Assembly: GCA_052034115.1 (NCBI GenBank)
Contig: JBPOIZ010000030.1
Coordinates: 1-64,000 of the forward strand
Direction of reading: 5' to 3'
Source of the DNA: Lutibacillus sp052034115
Lineage (GTDB): Bacteria; Actinomycetota; Actinomycetes; Actinomycetales; Dermatophilaceae
DNA length: 64,000 nucleotides
Shown here: one piece after another, positions 33,529 through 42,236 of the stretch
Position numbering within the stretch: the first letter of the stretch is position 1
Layout: every line of letters begins with the position of its first letter
Notes under the pieces: generated by a model
The model's input: the letters and a program-made list of their open reading frames with translations, nothing else
Database searches by the model: none
What the model was told of the DNA's origin: nothing
Position numbers and translations under genes: made by a program

Positions 33529-35319
33529 GTGCAGGAGCATCTCGTCCCGCCGGCCGTCACCCCCACCACCGTCGGCAGCCTCGCCGACCTGCCCTTCCGG
33601 AACGCCGAGCGGGACCCACATCGGGCCGCCCTGGCTCGGCCGGATGAGGCCGGATGGCGCGATGTCCCGGCCATCGAGTTCGCCGCCGACGTCCGCGCCG
33701 TGGCCAAGGGGCTCATCGCCGCAGGGATCCAGGTCGGTGATCGAGTGGCCCTCATGAGCAAGACCCGCTACGAGTGGACCCTGCTCGACTTCGCGATCTG
33801 GGCTGCCGGCGGTGTGGTCGTCCCGATCTACGAGACCTCGTCCGCGGACCAGGTGCGCTGGATCTGCTCGGACTCCGGTGCCGTCGCCGCGATCGTCGAG
33901 AGCGAACGCCATACCGCCGTTCTGGCCGAGGTGCGAGCGGACCTGGCCGCGCTCCACCACGTGTGGCAGATCGACGCCGGTGACCTGGACGAGCTGGTGG
34001 TCAGCGGTGCGGCGGTGCCGGACGGCGACGTCGACGCCCGGCGGGCGTCGTTGAGTCGCGGCACGCTCGCAACGGTCATCTACACATCGGGCACCACGGG
34101 TCGCCCGAAGGGCTGCGAGCTGACCCACGGCAACTTCCGCGACCTCGCCGAGAACGCCACGGTCCGGATGGCACAGATCGTCGGTCTCGCGGACGCGAGC
34201 ACCCTGCTGTTCCTACCGCTGGCCCACGTCTTCGCCCGGTTCATCGAGGTGCTGTGCATCGAGTCCGGGGCCAAGCTCGCCCACTCCAGCGACCTGAAGA
34301 ACCTCCTGACCGACCTCTCGAGCTACCGCCCCACCTTCGTCCTGGCCGTCCCGCGCGTCTTCGAGAAGATCTTCAACTCCAGCGAGCAGAAGGCCACTGC
34401 CGGCGGCAAGGGGACGATCTTCGCCAAGGCCACCTCGACCGCCATTGCCTACAGCGAGGCCCTGGACTCCGGCACCATCCCACTCGGGCTTCGCCTGGGG
34501 CACGCGCTCTTCGATCGGCTCGTGTATGCCAAGATCCGCGAGGCCATGGGTGGCCGGGTCCAGTGGGCGGTGTCCGGAGGTGCCCCGCTCGGCACCCGCC
34601 TGGGGCACTACTTCCGCGGCGTCGGCGTGACCATCCTGGAGGGCTATGGCCTGACCGAGACGACGGCCCCGGCCACGGTCAACACGCCAGAACTGGCCAA
34701 GATCGGCACCGTCGGGGCACCGCTGCCCGGAGTCGGCATTCGCATCGCCGACGACGGCGAAATCCTCATCAAGGGAAACAACGTCTTCCGGGGCTACTTC
34801 AACAACCCCGAGGCCACGGCGGCCGCCTTCTCCGACGGGTGGTTCACCACCGGTGACATCGGCGAGCTGGACGCACAGGGATACCTGCGGATCACCGGGC
34901 GAAAGAAGGAGATCCTGGTCACGGCCGGGGGCAAGAACGTGGCGCCGGCGATCCTCGAGGACGCGCTCCGCGCCCACCCGCTGATCTCGCAGTGCATCGT
35001 CGTCGGTGACGCGAAGCCGTTCGTCGCCGCTCTGCTCACCCTCGACGCCGAGATGTGGCCGGGCTGGGCCGGCAACAACGGGCTCGACGGGCTCTCCCTC
35101 GAGCAGGCTCGGTCCAACCCGGTGGTTCAGGGCGCGCTGCAACAGGCGGTCGACACGGCGAACCTGGGCGTGAGCAAGGCGGAGTCGATCCGCAAGTTCG
35201 CTGTCCTCGACGGCGACTTCACCGAGGAGAACGGCTACCTCACGCCGTCGCTGAAGCTGCGGCGCAACGTGGTGATGCGCGACTTCGCCGCTGAGGTCGA
35301 GGCGTTGTACGGCGGCTGA
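33529..35319 (+). CDS. Long-chain acyl-CoA synthetase (FadD15-like)
   Basis: 596 residues from a GTG at 33529, with GAAGGAG nine bases upstream. The AMP-binding P-loop is YTSGTTGRPKGCELTH, YGLTETTAP is the second core motif, WFTTGDIG the third, and the C-terminal lid holds GRKKEILVTAGGKNVAP with the adenylation lysine near the end region. It activates fatty acids via acyl-AMP to acyl-CoA at the membrane face. It is divergent from the SRPBCC gene by about 160 bp. Confidence 0.92.
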   Translation: MQEHLVPPAVTPTTVGSLADLPFRNAERDPHRAALARPDEAGWRDVPAIEFAADVRAVAKGLIAAGIQVGDRVALMSKTRYEWTLLDFAIWAAGGVVVPIYETSSADQVRWICSDSGAVAAIVESERHTAVLAEVRADLAALHHVWQIDAGDLDELVVSGAAVPDGDVDARRASLSRGTLATVIYTSGTTGRPKGCELTHGNFRDLAENATVRMAQIVGLADASTLLFLPLAHVFARFIEVLCIESGAKLAHSSDLKNLLTDLSSYRPTFVLAVPRVFEKIFNSSEQKATAGGKGTIFAKATSTAIAYSEALDSGTIPLGLRLGHALFDRLVYAKIREAMGGRVQWAVSGGAPLGTRLGHYFRGVGVTILEGYGLTETTAPATVNTPELAKIGTVGAPLPGVGIRIADDGEILIKGNNVFRGYFNNPEATAAAFSDGWFTTGDIGELDAQGYLRITGRKKEILVTAGGKNVAPAILEDALRAHPLISQCIVVGDAKPFVAALLTLDAEMWPGWAGNNGLDGLSLEQARSNPVVQGALQQAVDTANLGVSKAESIRKFAVLDGDFTEENGYLTPSLKLRRNVVMRDFAAEVEALYGG

Positions 35320-35340
35320 GGGCGCCGCGTCGGCCCTCAG
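35316..35340. terminator. Palindrome holding both stop codons of two convergent genes
   Basis: CTGAGGGC (35316-35323) and GCCCTCAG (35333-35340) pair over a 9-base loop. The TGA of the acyl-CoA synthetase gene and the stop of the leftward lipoprotein gene each lie within one arm. No U-run follows, so it is only a candidate bidirectional terminator. Confidence 0.4.
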
Positions 35341-36656
35341 GGCCGGTGGGTGGCCAGCTGAGCCAGGTCGGCCCGCCAGGCCTCGACGAACGAGGCCACC
35401 GGCGCACCCCACACCCGTGCGACGTGGGCCGGACAGGTCGATGGCCCGGCCGGGTCGTCGGCGCACCGCCCGACGAGATCGCGCACGGCCGCCTGCCCGG
35501 CACGGTGGGTCAGGACGTGGACGGCACGCCAGGCCAACGGGTAGGCCACCCCTGGGTGGGCGTCGAACTCCTGGTCGGTGGGCAGGGCGCGGGGAAGCCC
35601 GCGAGCTGCGATGTCGGCCAGGCCCTCGGCGGCGATCCGGCCGGCCGGGAGGTCCAGGTCGGCATACCCGATCTCCTGGGCGAACCCCTCGACGAGCCAC
35701 AGCGGAGCATTGGCCCCATGCTGTTCCCGCAGCACGACGTGGACCGCCTCGTGGGTCAACGTGGCCTGGAGGCCGGCGTCGCTGAGCCCGACGTCCGGGA
35801 CGAGGTGGATCGTGTCGCTGCCGCCCGCTGGCGATCGACCGGTGGTCACCGCTGCTGTGTCGTTGCCGGGTCGGTCCCCGGGCAGCAGCGTGGTCAGGTC
35901 CTCGACAGTGGCCGGGGCCACGACCAGCAGGTCAGGGATGCCAGGCGATACCGAGGACATCGCGGAGCGGGCCGTGGCCGCCCGCGCGGCTACTCGTGCG
36001 AGCTCGCCGACCGGGACGTTCCCCGCCACCACCACCCCTGGGGATCGCTCGACCCGCAGGCCCGGCAGCGTCCACACCGGGGCCGGCCCGCGCCAGGACT
36101 CCTCGACCACTCGCCACGTCGGACCGTCCGGACCGCCCGGGCCGATCACCCAGTCCGCGCTGGCCCGCCCGGACCACGTCGGCAGATCAGCCAGCTCATA
36201 CCGCAGATCGACGCCGACGATCCAGCGCGGCGCACCCGGCGCACTCGACACCGCCTCGACGACGGAGCGCACCTGCACCAGGGCAAGATCCCGGACGGCG
36301 AGCCGGTGCACGGCCGCGAAGGTGGTCGGATCGGCGCCAGTGGCCGTCCATGTCCCCGCATCCTCATCCCGTATGGCGGCCGCCCGTCGAGACAGCACCG
36401 ATTCGACGACCGCACGAAGCCGTGCCGTTGACGGCGCCGAGCCCGGCAGCTCCGTCGCGCCCGTCGCGGCCGGCCCACCGGGCCGTGACGCATCGGACGA
36501 CGAACCACCAGACGGCCGGGCCGGAGGAACCGGCGAGGGGGCGGTGCAGCCGACCACCAGGACGCCGACGGCCAGGGTCAGGACCACCGCTCGCGTGGCG
36601 GCCAGGCTCGGCGCCGGACGCGAGGCTCCCGTGCCTCGTCGGATCCGGCGCCCCAT
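35337..36656 (-). CDS. Lipoprotein with gluzincin-type metallopeptidase motif
   Basis: 439 residues from an ATG at 36656 (GTG at 36659 is possible). A signal peptide with lipobox LVVGC ends near residue 39, followed by a Pro/Ser/Gly-rich linker. The C-terminal half has LTHEAVHVVLREQ, an HExxH zinc motif, and LWLVEGFAQEIGYAD about 15 residues later, where the Glu would be the third ligand. It is therefore an extracytoplasmic membrane-anchored peptidase-like protein; the substrate is unknown. It is convergent with the acyl-CoA synthetase gene. Confidence 0.8.
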   Translation of the reverse strand: MGRRIRRGTGASRPAPSLAATRAVVLTLAVGVLVVGCTAPSPVPPARPSGGSSSDASRPGGPAATGATELPGSAPSTARLRAVVESVLSRRAAAIRDEDAGTWTATGADPTTFAAVHRLAVRDLALVQVRSVVEAVSSAPGAPRWIVGVDLRYELADLPTWSGRASADWVIGPGGPDGPTWRVVEESWRGPAPVWTLPGLRVERSPGVVVAGNVPVGELARVAARAATARSAMSSVSPGIPDLLVVAPATVEDLTTLLPGDRPGNDTAAVTTGRSPAGGSDTIHLVPDVGLSDAGLQATLTHEAVHVVLREQHGANAPLWLVEGFAQEIGYADLDLPAGRIAAEGLADIAARGLPRALPTDQEFDAHPGVAYPLAWRAVHVLTHRAGQAAVRDLVGRCADDPAGPSTCPAHVARVWGAPVASFVEAWRADLAQLATHRP

Positions 36657-36679
36657 CACGCCCCCAGCATGCCGCCCGC

Positions 36680-36913
36680 TCAGCCGACCGCCGAACGGGA
36701 ACCGCCGACCAGATGGGTGACCGCCCCGGCGGCTCCGCGCCGCGTGAGCAAACCGCCGGCCACGAAGATGTCGACCGCACGACGCTCCGCCGGATCCATC
36801 GGAACCGCGCCGTCCCGAGACGGGTGTGCCTCGATGAGATCCAGCACCGTGGCGACGACGCACTCGCCGCACGCGACGCCGGCGACCGGACATCCCTGAC
36901 AGTCGACGAGCAC
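36680..36913 (-). CDS. Small conserved CxxC-x5-CxxC protein
   Basis: 77 residues from a GTG at 36913 with GAGGAGG upstream. The N-terminus VDCQGCPVAGVACGECVVATVLD carries four cysteines in two CxxC pairs, as in a compact zinc site, followed by AERRAVDIFVAGGLL, a short winged-helix-like segment. Similar proteins of unknown function are widespread in actinobacteria. A longer frame to 37063 lacks similarity. It lies 23 bp upstream of the lipoprotein gene in the same direction, so they may be co-transcribed. Confidence 0.7.
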   Translation of the reverse strand: MLVDCQGCPVAGVACGECVVATVLDLIEAHPSRDGAVPMDPAERRAVDIFVAGGLLTRRGAAGAVTHLVGGSRSAVG

Positions 36914-37041
36914 AGCCGCCTCCTCAAGACCTCGACCACACTGACGTCCCTCGACGTCGATGCCGACGCTACCGACGAGGTCTGACAGCCTCCGGGCGCG
37001 CCGCCACGACCTTGTCGGTGGCCCGTCATACCGTCGTTCGC

Positions 37042-38733
37042 GTGACCGTGGTCCAGGCGACATTCGACGACCTGGGCACGCCCTTGTCGGCGGTCACCTT
37101 CGTCGTCGTCGACCTGGAGACCACGGGAGGCTCGGCGCACACCGACTCCATCACCGAGGTCGGCGCGGTCAAGGTCCGCGGCGGCGAGGTGCTCGGCGAG
37201 TTCCAGACGCTGGTCAATCCGGGGGCCTCGATCCCGCCCTTCATCTCGGTGCTGACCGGCATCACCGATCTGATGGTCGCGACCGCGCCCCGCATCGACA
37301 CTGTCCTGCCGGCGTTCCTCGACTTCGCCGCCGGGTCCGTCCTGGTGGCCCACAACGCCGGCTTCGACACCGGGTTCCTCCGAGCCGCGGCCGGGCGACT
37401 CGACCTACCGTGGCCCAGGTTCCAGGTCGTGGACACGGTCCACCTGGCACGGCACCTGGTCTCCTCCGACGAGGCGCACAACCGCAAGCTGAGCACTCTC
37501 GCCGGGCTCTTCCGATCGACGACCACCCCGACCCACCGAGCCCTGGACGACGCCCGGGCCACCGTCGATGTGCTCCATGCCCTGATCGCGCGGGTCGGCA
37601 ACCAGGGGGTTCACAGCCTCGAAGAGCTGCTGAGCTATTCCAGCCGAGTCAGCCCCGCCCAGCGTCGCAAGAGGTTCCTCGCCGAGGGCCTGCCCCAGGC
37701 GCCCGGGGTCTACCTCTTCCGCGACGCGAACGGCAAGGCGCTGTATGTCGGCACCTCGCAGGACATCCGTCGCCGGGTCCGCAGTTATTTCACCGCCTCG
37801 GAACAACGGTCCCGGATGGCGCACATGGTCGCGCTCGCCAGCTCGGTGCAGCCCGTCGTGTGCCAGACCACCCTCGAGGCGCAGGTCCGCGAGCTGCGGC
37901 TGCTCGCCGAGCTGCGCCCGCGGTTCAATCGCCGATCGACCCGGCCGGAACGTCCCTGGTGGGTCGTCCTGACGGCCGAGCCCTACCCCCGGCTGAGCAT
38001 CGTGCGCCAGGTGCGCGCCGACGCCGCCGCCCTCGGGCCGTTCCGCGCGAAGGCCCAGGCCGCTGATGCCGCCGCAGCGATCCACGAGGTGCTGCCGCTA
38101 CGCCAGTGCAGCGGCGCCTTGCGACCCGCGCCCGAGCACTCCGCCTGCATCCTGGCCGACATGGCCCGCTGCGGCTCACCGTGCACCGGGGCCCAGACCC
38201 GACCGGCCTATTCGGAGGTCGTCGCCGCCGCAGCCGCCTTGTTCGAGGGGCGCTCGAGCGACCTGGCCCAGGCCCTGCGCACGCGCATGGAGGACCTGTC
38301 GGCGCGCGAGCGCTTCGAAGAGGCGGCAACGATCCGCGACCGCTGGGAGCTCCTCGTGACCGGCCTGGCCCGCCAGCAGCGGGTCCGCCCCCTCGCGGCC
38401 CTCCCGGAGCTGGTTGCGGCCCGACGGCGACCTGGTGGCGGCTGGGAGCTCGTGGCGATCCGGTATGGCCGGCTGGCCGGCGTCGCGGTCAGCCCACGGG
38501 GAGCCGACCCGATGCCGTATGTCGACAGCCTGGTGCGCACCGCGGAGGTCGTGGCGAGGCCAACCGCACCGGTGCCGGCAGCCACGATCGAGGAGTGCGA
38601 GCTGCTCCTGCGGTGGCTCGACGAGCCGGGAGTGCGCATCGTCAGCCTCGATGGCGACTGGGCGTGCCCTGTGGGGGGTGCCGCAGGCCTGCACCGGGAC
38701 CGGGCCGGCCTGGCCCAGCAGCGGGCCGGCTGA
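37042..38733 (+). CDS. DEDDh exonuclease fused to a UvrC-like GIY-YIG module
   Basis: About 563 residues; the start is uncertain (GTG 37042 or 37048, TTG 37012). The N-terminal DnaQ-type domain has FVVVDLETTGGSA, LVAHNAGFDTGFL and HRALDDARAT, all four acidic residues plus His. From about 225 comes GVYLFRDANGKALYVGTSQDIRRRVRSYF-type GIY-YIG sequence, then a CxxxxxxCxxPC segment, then a UVR motif (LSARERFEEAATIRD). The C-terminal endonuclease/HhH domains of UvrC are absent. It corresponds to Rv2191; a repair role is likely but unproved. Confidence 0.88.
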   Translation: MTVVQATFDDLGTPLSAVTFVVVDLETTGGSAHTDSITEVGAVKVRGGEVLGEFQTLVNPGASIPPFISVLTGITDLMVATAPRIDTVLPAFLDFAAGSVLVAHNAGFDTGFLRAAAGRLDLPWPRFQVVDTVHLARHLVSSDEAHNRKLSTLAGLFRSTTTPTHRALDDARATVDVLHALIARVGNQGVHSLEELLSYSSRVSPAQRRKRFLAEGLPQAPGVYLFRDANGKALYVGTSQDIRRRVRSYFTASEQRSRMAHMVALASSVQPVVCQTTLEAQVRELRLLAELRPRFNRRSTRPERPWWVVLTAEPYPRLSIVRQVRADAAALGPFRAKAQAADAAAAIHEVLPLRQCSGALRPAPEHSACILADMARCGSPCTGAQTRPAYSEVVAAAAALFEGRSSDLAQALRTRMEDLSARERFEEAATIRDRWELLVTGLARQQRVRPLAALPELVAARRRPGGGWELVAIRYGRLAGVAVSPRGADPMPYVDSLVRTAEVVARPTAPVPAATIEECELLLRWLDEPGVRIVSLDGDWACPVGGAAGLHRDRAGLAQQRAG

Positions 38734-38767
38734 GCCGGACGCCGCCCCGCACGGCTAGGCTGCGAGG

Positions 38768-39052
38768 GTGATCACTGCGATCGTCCTCATCAGTTGCGAC
38801 GTCGACCGGATCCCGGAGGCGGCTCAGCAGCTCGCCGACCTCGACGGGGTCACCGAGGTCTACTCGGTGGCTGGAGACGTCGATCTGGTTGCGGTCGTCC
38901 GGGTGCGTGAGCACGAGGCGTTGGCCGACGTCATCGCCGACCGCATCGGCAAGGTCGCCGGGGTGCGCGCGATGTCGACCCACATCGCCTTCCGCACCTA
39001 CTCCCGGCACGACCTGGAAGCAGCGTTCTCCCTCGGGCTCGACGGCTCCTGA
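38768..39052 (+). CDS. Stand-alone Lrp/AsnC ligand-binding (RAM) domain protein
   Basis: 94 residues from a GTG at 38768. The beta-alpha-beta-beta-alpha-beta pattern (AIVLISCDVDRIPEAAQQLADLDGVTEVYSVAGDVDLVAVV) is the effector-binding half of AsnC regulators. No helix-turn-helix is present. Such single-domain proteins assemble into octamers and may bind amino acids or pair with full-length regulators. It faces trpD across 16 bp, an arrangement common in actinobacteria. Confidence 0.85.
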   Translation: MITAIVLISCDVDRIPEAAQQLADLDGVTEVYSVAGDVDLVAVVRVREHEALADVIADRIGKVAGVRAMSTHIAFRTYSRHDLEAAFSLGLDGS

Positions 39053-39068
39053 TCCGACCCCGTCGGCA

Positions 39069-40124
39069 CTAGCCCGACGTGGCTGCGATCCACCGGTCGA
39101 GCACCGCGCGGGCTGACCCGTCGTCGACGGCGGCCGCGGCCCTGGCCATCCCGGCGCCGAGAACCTCCTCGAGGGTCGCGCCATCCGTGGGCGCCACCGG
39201 CTCAGCCAGCGCCAGCGCCATACCGGCGTTGAGGACCACCGCGTCACGCACTGGGCCTCGCGAGCCCCCCAGAACGTCGAGCACCACCTGGGCGTTGTCC
39301 GAGGCGTTGCCGCCGCGCAGCGACTCCAGCGGGTGACGGGGGACGCCCAGCCGAGCGGGATCCAGGACATGCTCGCGGATCGCTCCGCCGTGCACCCACC
39401 ACACCGAGGTCGTCGTCGAGACGGTCACTTCGTCGAGCCCGTCGTCACCGCGGAAGACGACGGCGGTCTTTCCCCGGTCGGCGAACACCTCGGCCAGGAT
39501 CCGGGCCATCCGTCGATCGGCGACCCCCACAGCGGCGTAGGTCGGCTGCCCGGGGTTGGTAAGCGGGCCGAGGAAGTTGAAGACGGTGGCCGTCCCGAGC
39601 TCGCGCCGGGTCGCGGCGGCGTGCCGCAGCGACGGGTGATGTGCCTGAGCGAAACAGAAGGTGATGCCGGCCTCGGTCGCGATCTGCGCGATCCGGTCTG
39701 CCGGAAGCGCCAGGTCGACCCCGAGCGCCTCGAGCACATCGGCCGATCCGGAGGCCGACGACGCCGCCCGGTTGCCGTGCTTGACGACACGCACCCCCGC
39801 CCCGGCACAGACGATCGCCGCCATCGTGGAGATGTTGACGGTGTGCGCCCGGTCTCCCCCGGTCCCCACGACGTCCAGGGTCACGCCCGGGACGTCGACC
39901 AGGACAGCATGACCGAGCATGGTGTCGGCCAGGGCCCGCACCTCGACGGCCGTCTCACCCTTGGCCCGCAAACCCATGACGAACGCCGCGATCTGGGCCG
40001 AGGTGGCTTCGCCGGCCATGATCTCGCCCATGGCCCACCGGGCCTGCTCGGCCGTGAGGTCCTCGCCGCGGGCGAGGCTCGTCAGCACCACCGGCCAAGT
40101 CAGGTGGCTGCGATCAACGGTCAT
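39069..40124 (-). CDS. trpD: Anthranilate phosphoribosyltransferase
   Basis: 351 residues from an ATG at 40124. It transfers phosphoribose from PRPP to anthranilate, the second step of tryptophan synthesis from chorismate. DVVGTGGDRAHTVNIST holds the PRPP-binding GTGGD and NxST elements. VKHGNRAASSASGSADVLEALG is the anthranilate/PRPP loop, and NFLGPLTNPGQP is also diagnostic. It is separate from other trp genes, as Rv2192c is in mycobacteria. The extension to 40412 belongs to another gene in the opposite frame. Confidence 0.95.
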   Translation of the reverse strand: MTVDRSHLTWPVVLTSLARGEDLTAEQARWAMGEIMAGEATSAQIAAFVMGLRAKGETAVEVRALADTMLGHAVLVDVPGVTLDVVGTGGDRAHTVNISTMAAIVCAGAGVRVVKHGNRAASSASGSADVLEALGVDLALPADRIAQIATEAGITFCFAQAHHPSLRHAAATRRELGTATVFNFLGPLTNPGQPTYAAVGVADRRMARILAEVFADRGKTAVVFRGDDGLDEVTVSTTTSVWWVHGGAIREHVLDPARLGVPRHPLESLRGGNASDNAQVVLDVLGGSRGPVRDAVVLNAGMALALAEPVAPTDGATLEEVLGAGMARAAAAVDDGSARAVLDRWIAATSG

Positions 40125-40132
40125 CGGCCGAC

Positions 40133-40555
40133 TCAGGCCGGAACCCGGCTGCGCGCGGCTGCCGCGACGGCGCCGCAGAGCGCCACCGGGTCCAGTGGGT
40201 GGGGCACCACGAGGTCGGCCTGCGACCAGGCGGCCAGCCAGCCGTCCTGCGGGCGACCGGTCAAGACGATGGCGGGCGGGCAGTTGAAGACCTCGTTCTT
40301 GAGCTGGCGGCACAATCCCATGCCGCCCAACGGCGTCGCCTCGCCATCGAGAATGAGGACATCGAAGCCGCCCCCGTCGACGGCCGAGACGGCAGCCTCG
40401 GGGGTCGCGCACTCATGCCATCGGGACACCTCGACATCGGGCGCCGGGCGCCGTCCCACAGCGAGCCGGACCGCGTCGCGGGTCGTGACGTCGTCGCTGT
40501 ACAGAAGCACCGTGACCGGACGGCTCGGGGTTGCCTGCTCGAGGGCTGAAGTCAT
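40133..40555 (-). CDS. Degenerate response-regulator receiver protein
   Basis: 140 residues from an ATG at 40555. VTVLLYSDDVTTRDAVRLAVG gives the acidic pair of a receiver. FDVLILDGEATPLGG has an Asp at the phosphorylation position (about D76). VLTGRP keeps the Thr, but the usual switch lysine before the last strand is replaced (VVPHPLDP). There is no output domain. It is thus a stand-alone receiver, probably phosphorylation-independent or altered. It is followed eight bases later by trpD on the same strand. Confidence 0.7.
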   Translation of the reverse strand: MTSALEQATPSRPVTVLLYSDDVTTRDAVRLAVGRRPAPDVEVSRWHECATPEAAVSAVDGGGFDVLILDGEATPLGGMGLCRQLKNEVFNCPPAIVLTGRPQDGWLAAWSQADLVVPHPLDPVALCGAVAAAARSRVPA

Positions 40556-40664
40556 GCTCGGATGGTACCGGGCGCACCCAGGCATCCACCGCGCAGCACG
40601 GGCAAGAAAGACGCCACGCGAGATGGATCACGGCAGGTCATGGCGCGTGTGGGCGGGTTTGGGG

Positions 40665-40670
40665 CCATAA
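40665..40670 (+). promoter_or_regulatory. Possible -10 element of ctaE-qcr, leaderless-type
   Basis: CATAAT is one base from TATAAT and ends eight bases before the GTG at 40679, the spacing expected for a leaderless transcript. No convincing -35 is seen 17 bp upstream and no Shine-Dalgarno lies between. The match would also explain why the ATG at 40670 is less attractive as a start. Confidence 0.4.
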
Positions 40671-40678
40671 TGAGGCCC

Positions 40679-41338
40679 GTGGCGACAGCATCTGCACTCA
40701 CCGGCAACGTCTCGCACCCACCGGCCGTGGCGGGTCATGGTCCAGTGACCCGGCCGAACATGGTGCAAGTAGGCACCATCGTGTGGTTGTCGAGCGAGCT
40801 CATGTTCTTCGCTGGGCTCTTCGCGATGTACTTCCAGCTCCGGTCGGTGTCGACCGATCTGTGGGCCGAACAGACCGAGAAGCTCAACGTCCCCTTCGCC
40901 TCGATCAACTGCCTGGTCCTGGTCATCTCCTCGGTCTGGTGCCAGATCGGCGTCATGAAGGCCGAGCGGCTCCAAGCCTCCCGCACCGGCGGGCTGTTCG
41001 AGATCGGCAAGTGGGGCATGCGTGAGTGGTATGTCGTCACCTACATCTTCGGTGCCGCCTTCATCGCTGGGCAGGTCTACGAGTACGCCAAGCTGGCCTC
41101 GGAAGGCGTCACGCTGTCCTCAGACCAGTACGGGTCGATCTTCTACATGGCCACCGGCTTCCACGGCCTGCACGTCAGCGGCGGGCTCATCGCCTTCATG
41201 CTGATCATCGCCCGCTCCTTCACCAGCAGGCGTTACGACCACCGGCAGGCCACCGGCGCCGTGGTGACGTCCTATTACTGGCACTTCGTCGACGTGGTGT
41301 GGATCGCGCTGTTCGCCACGATCTACCTCCTGCGGTGA
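40679..41338 (+). CDS. ctaE: Cytochrome c oxidase subunit III (aa3)
   Basis: 219 residues from a GTG at 40679 (ATG 40670 would add three). Five membrane segments are seen. WLSSELMFFAGLFAMYF, FHGLHVSGGL and the C-terminal YYWHFVDVVWIALF are the subunit III signatures. It is part of the aa3 terminal oxidase that reduces O2. It leads the rightward ctaE-qcrC-qcrA-qcrB run, as in other actinobacteria, so oxidase and bcc subunits are made together. Confidence 0.93.
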   Translation: MATASALTGNVSHPPAVAGHGPVTRPNMVQVGTIVWLSSELMFFAGLFAMYFQLRSVSTDLWAEQTEKLNVPFASINCLVLVISSVWCQIGVMKAERLQASRTGGLFEIGKWGMREWYVVTYIFGAAFIAGQVYEYAKLASEGVTLSSDQYGSIFYMATGFHGLHVSGGLIAFMLIIARSFTSRRYDHRQATGAVVTSYYWHFVDVVWIALFATIYLLR

Positions 41339-41396
41339 TGCCCGCCCTACCTGCCCCGATGACAACCAGACCCCACACAGACGACAGGACGACATC

Positions 41397-42182
41397 GTGA
41401 ACGCCTTGGCAGCCCGCCGTCGCCACCCTGCTGCGCTCGCCGTTTTGCTGCTCCTCGGGTTGACGCTCGTCGGCACCGCCTACTCGCTGGTCGCCCCGAA
41501 GCAGGCCAAGGCAGCAGTCGCCACCGAGGACCAGGTCAGCGCCGGCAAGTCGCTGTTCCTGGCGAACTGCGCGACGTGCCACGGACTCAACGCCGAAGGA
41601 ACCAAGTCCGGACCCACCCTGGTGGGCGTCGGTGCCGCAGCGGTGGACTTCCAGGTCTCAACCGGCCGGATGCCGGCCAACGCGCCCGGAGTGCAGGTCC
41701 CCCGCAACGATGTCGTGAAGTTCGACGAGGAGCAGATCGGCGCCATGGCCGCGTATGTCGCGGCGTTGGCCCCTGGCCCGGCTATCCCTGACGCCCAGTA
41801 CACCGAGGGCAAGGATGCCGACCTGCGGCTCGGCGGCGAGATCTTCCGGGTCAACTGCGCCATGTGCCACAACTTCGCCGGAGCCGGTGGCGCGCTCACC
41901 CGCGGCAAGTACGCACCGGCCCTGAAGGACGTCACCGGTCGCCAGATCTATGAAGCCATGGTCACCGGCCCGCAGCAGATGCCCGTCTTCAACGACACCA
42001 ACCTGACCCCTGAGGCCAAGAACGACGTCATCGGCTACCTCAAGGCCATCGAGGCGCAGCCGCAGCAGGGTGGTTACGCCCTGGGCAACCTCGGCCCGGC
42101 GTCTGAAGGATTGTTCGCCTGGATCTTCGGCCTCGGCCTCATGATCGGAGCCGCGGTCTGGCTCGGGTCCAAGGCCGCCTGA
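41397..42182 (+). CDS. qcrC: Cytochrome bcc complex dihaem cytochrome c subunit
   Basis: 261 residues from a GTG at 41397. An N-terminal membrane anchor (LAVLLLLGLTLVGTAYSLV) is followed by two class I cytochrome c domains with haem sites CATCH (C58-H62) and CAMCH (C154-H158). MP-containing loops (RMPANAPG and QQMPVFNDT) supply the axial methionines. A second helix near 240-256 anchors the C-terminus. It replaces soluble cytochrome c and passes electrons directly to CtaC in the supercomplex. Confidence 0.95.
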   Translation: MNALAARRRHPAALAVLLLLGLTLVGTAYSLVAPKQAKAAVATEDQVSAGKSLFLANCATCHGLNAEGTKSGPTLVGVGAAAVDFQVSTGRMPANAPGVQVPRNDVVKFDEEQIGAMAAYVAALAPGPAIPDAQYTEGKDADLRLGGEIFRVNCAMCHNFAGAGGALTRGKYAPALKDVTGRQIYEAMVTGPQQMPVFNDTNLTPEAKNDVIGYLKAIEAQPQQGGYALGNLGPASEGLFAWIFGLGLMIGAAVWLGSKAA

Positions 42183-42202
42183 CCACGCCACACCGTTCAC
42201 GT

Positions 42203-42219
42203 AGTTGACGACAACCGAA
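42203..42219 (+). promoter_or_regulatory. Repeat of the TTGACG-containing 17-mer, upstream of qcrA
   Basis: AGTTGACGACAACCGAA differs by one base from 20365-20381. It lies in the 54-bp space between qcrC and qcrA, 17 bp before the qcrA start, and could hold an internal promoter element or a binding site. A clear -10 before the start is not visible. Confidence 0.3.
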
Positions 42220-42236
42220 CAGGAACGACGAGGGCT

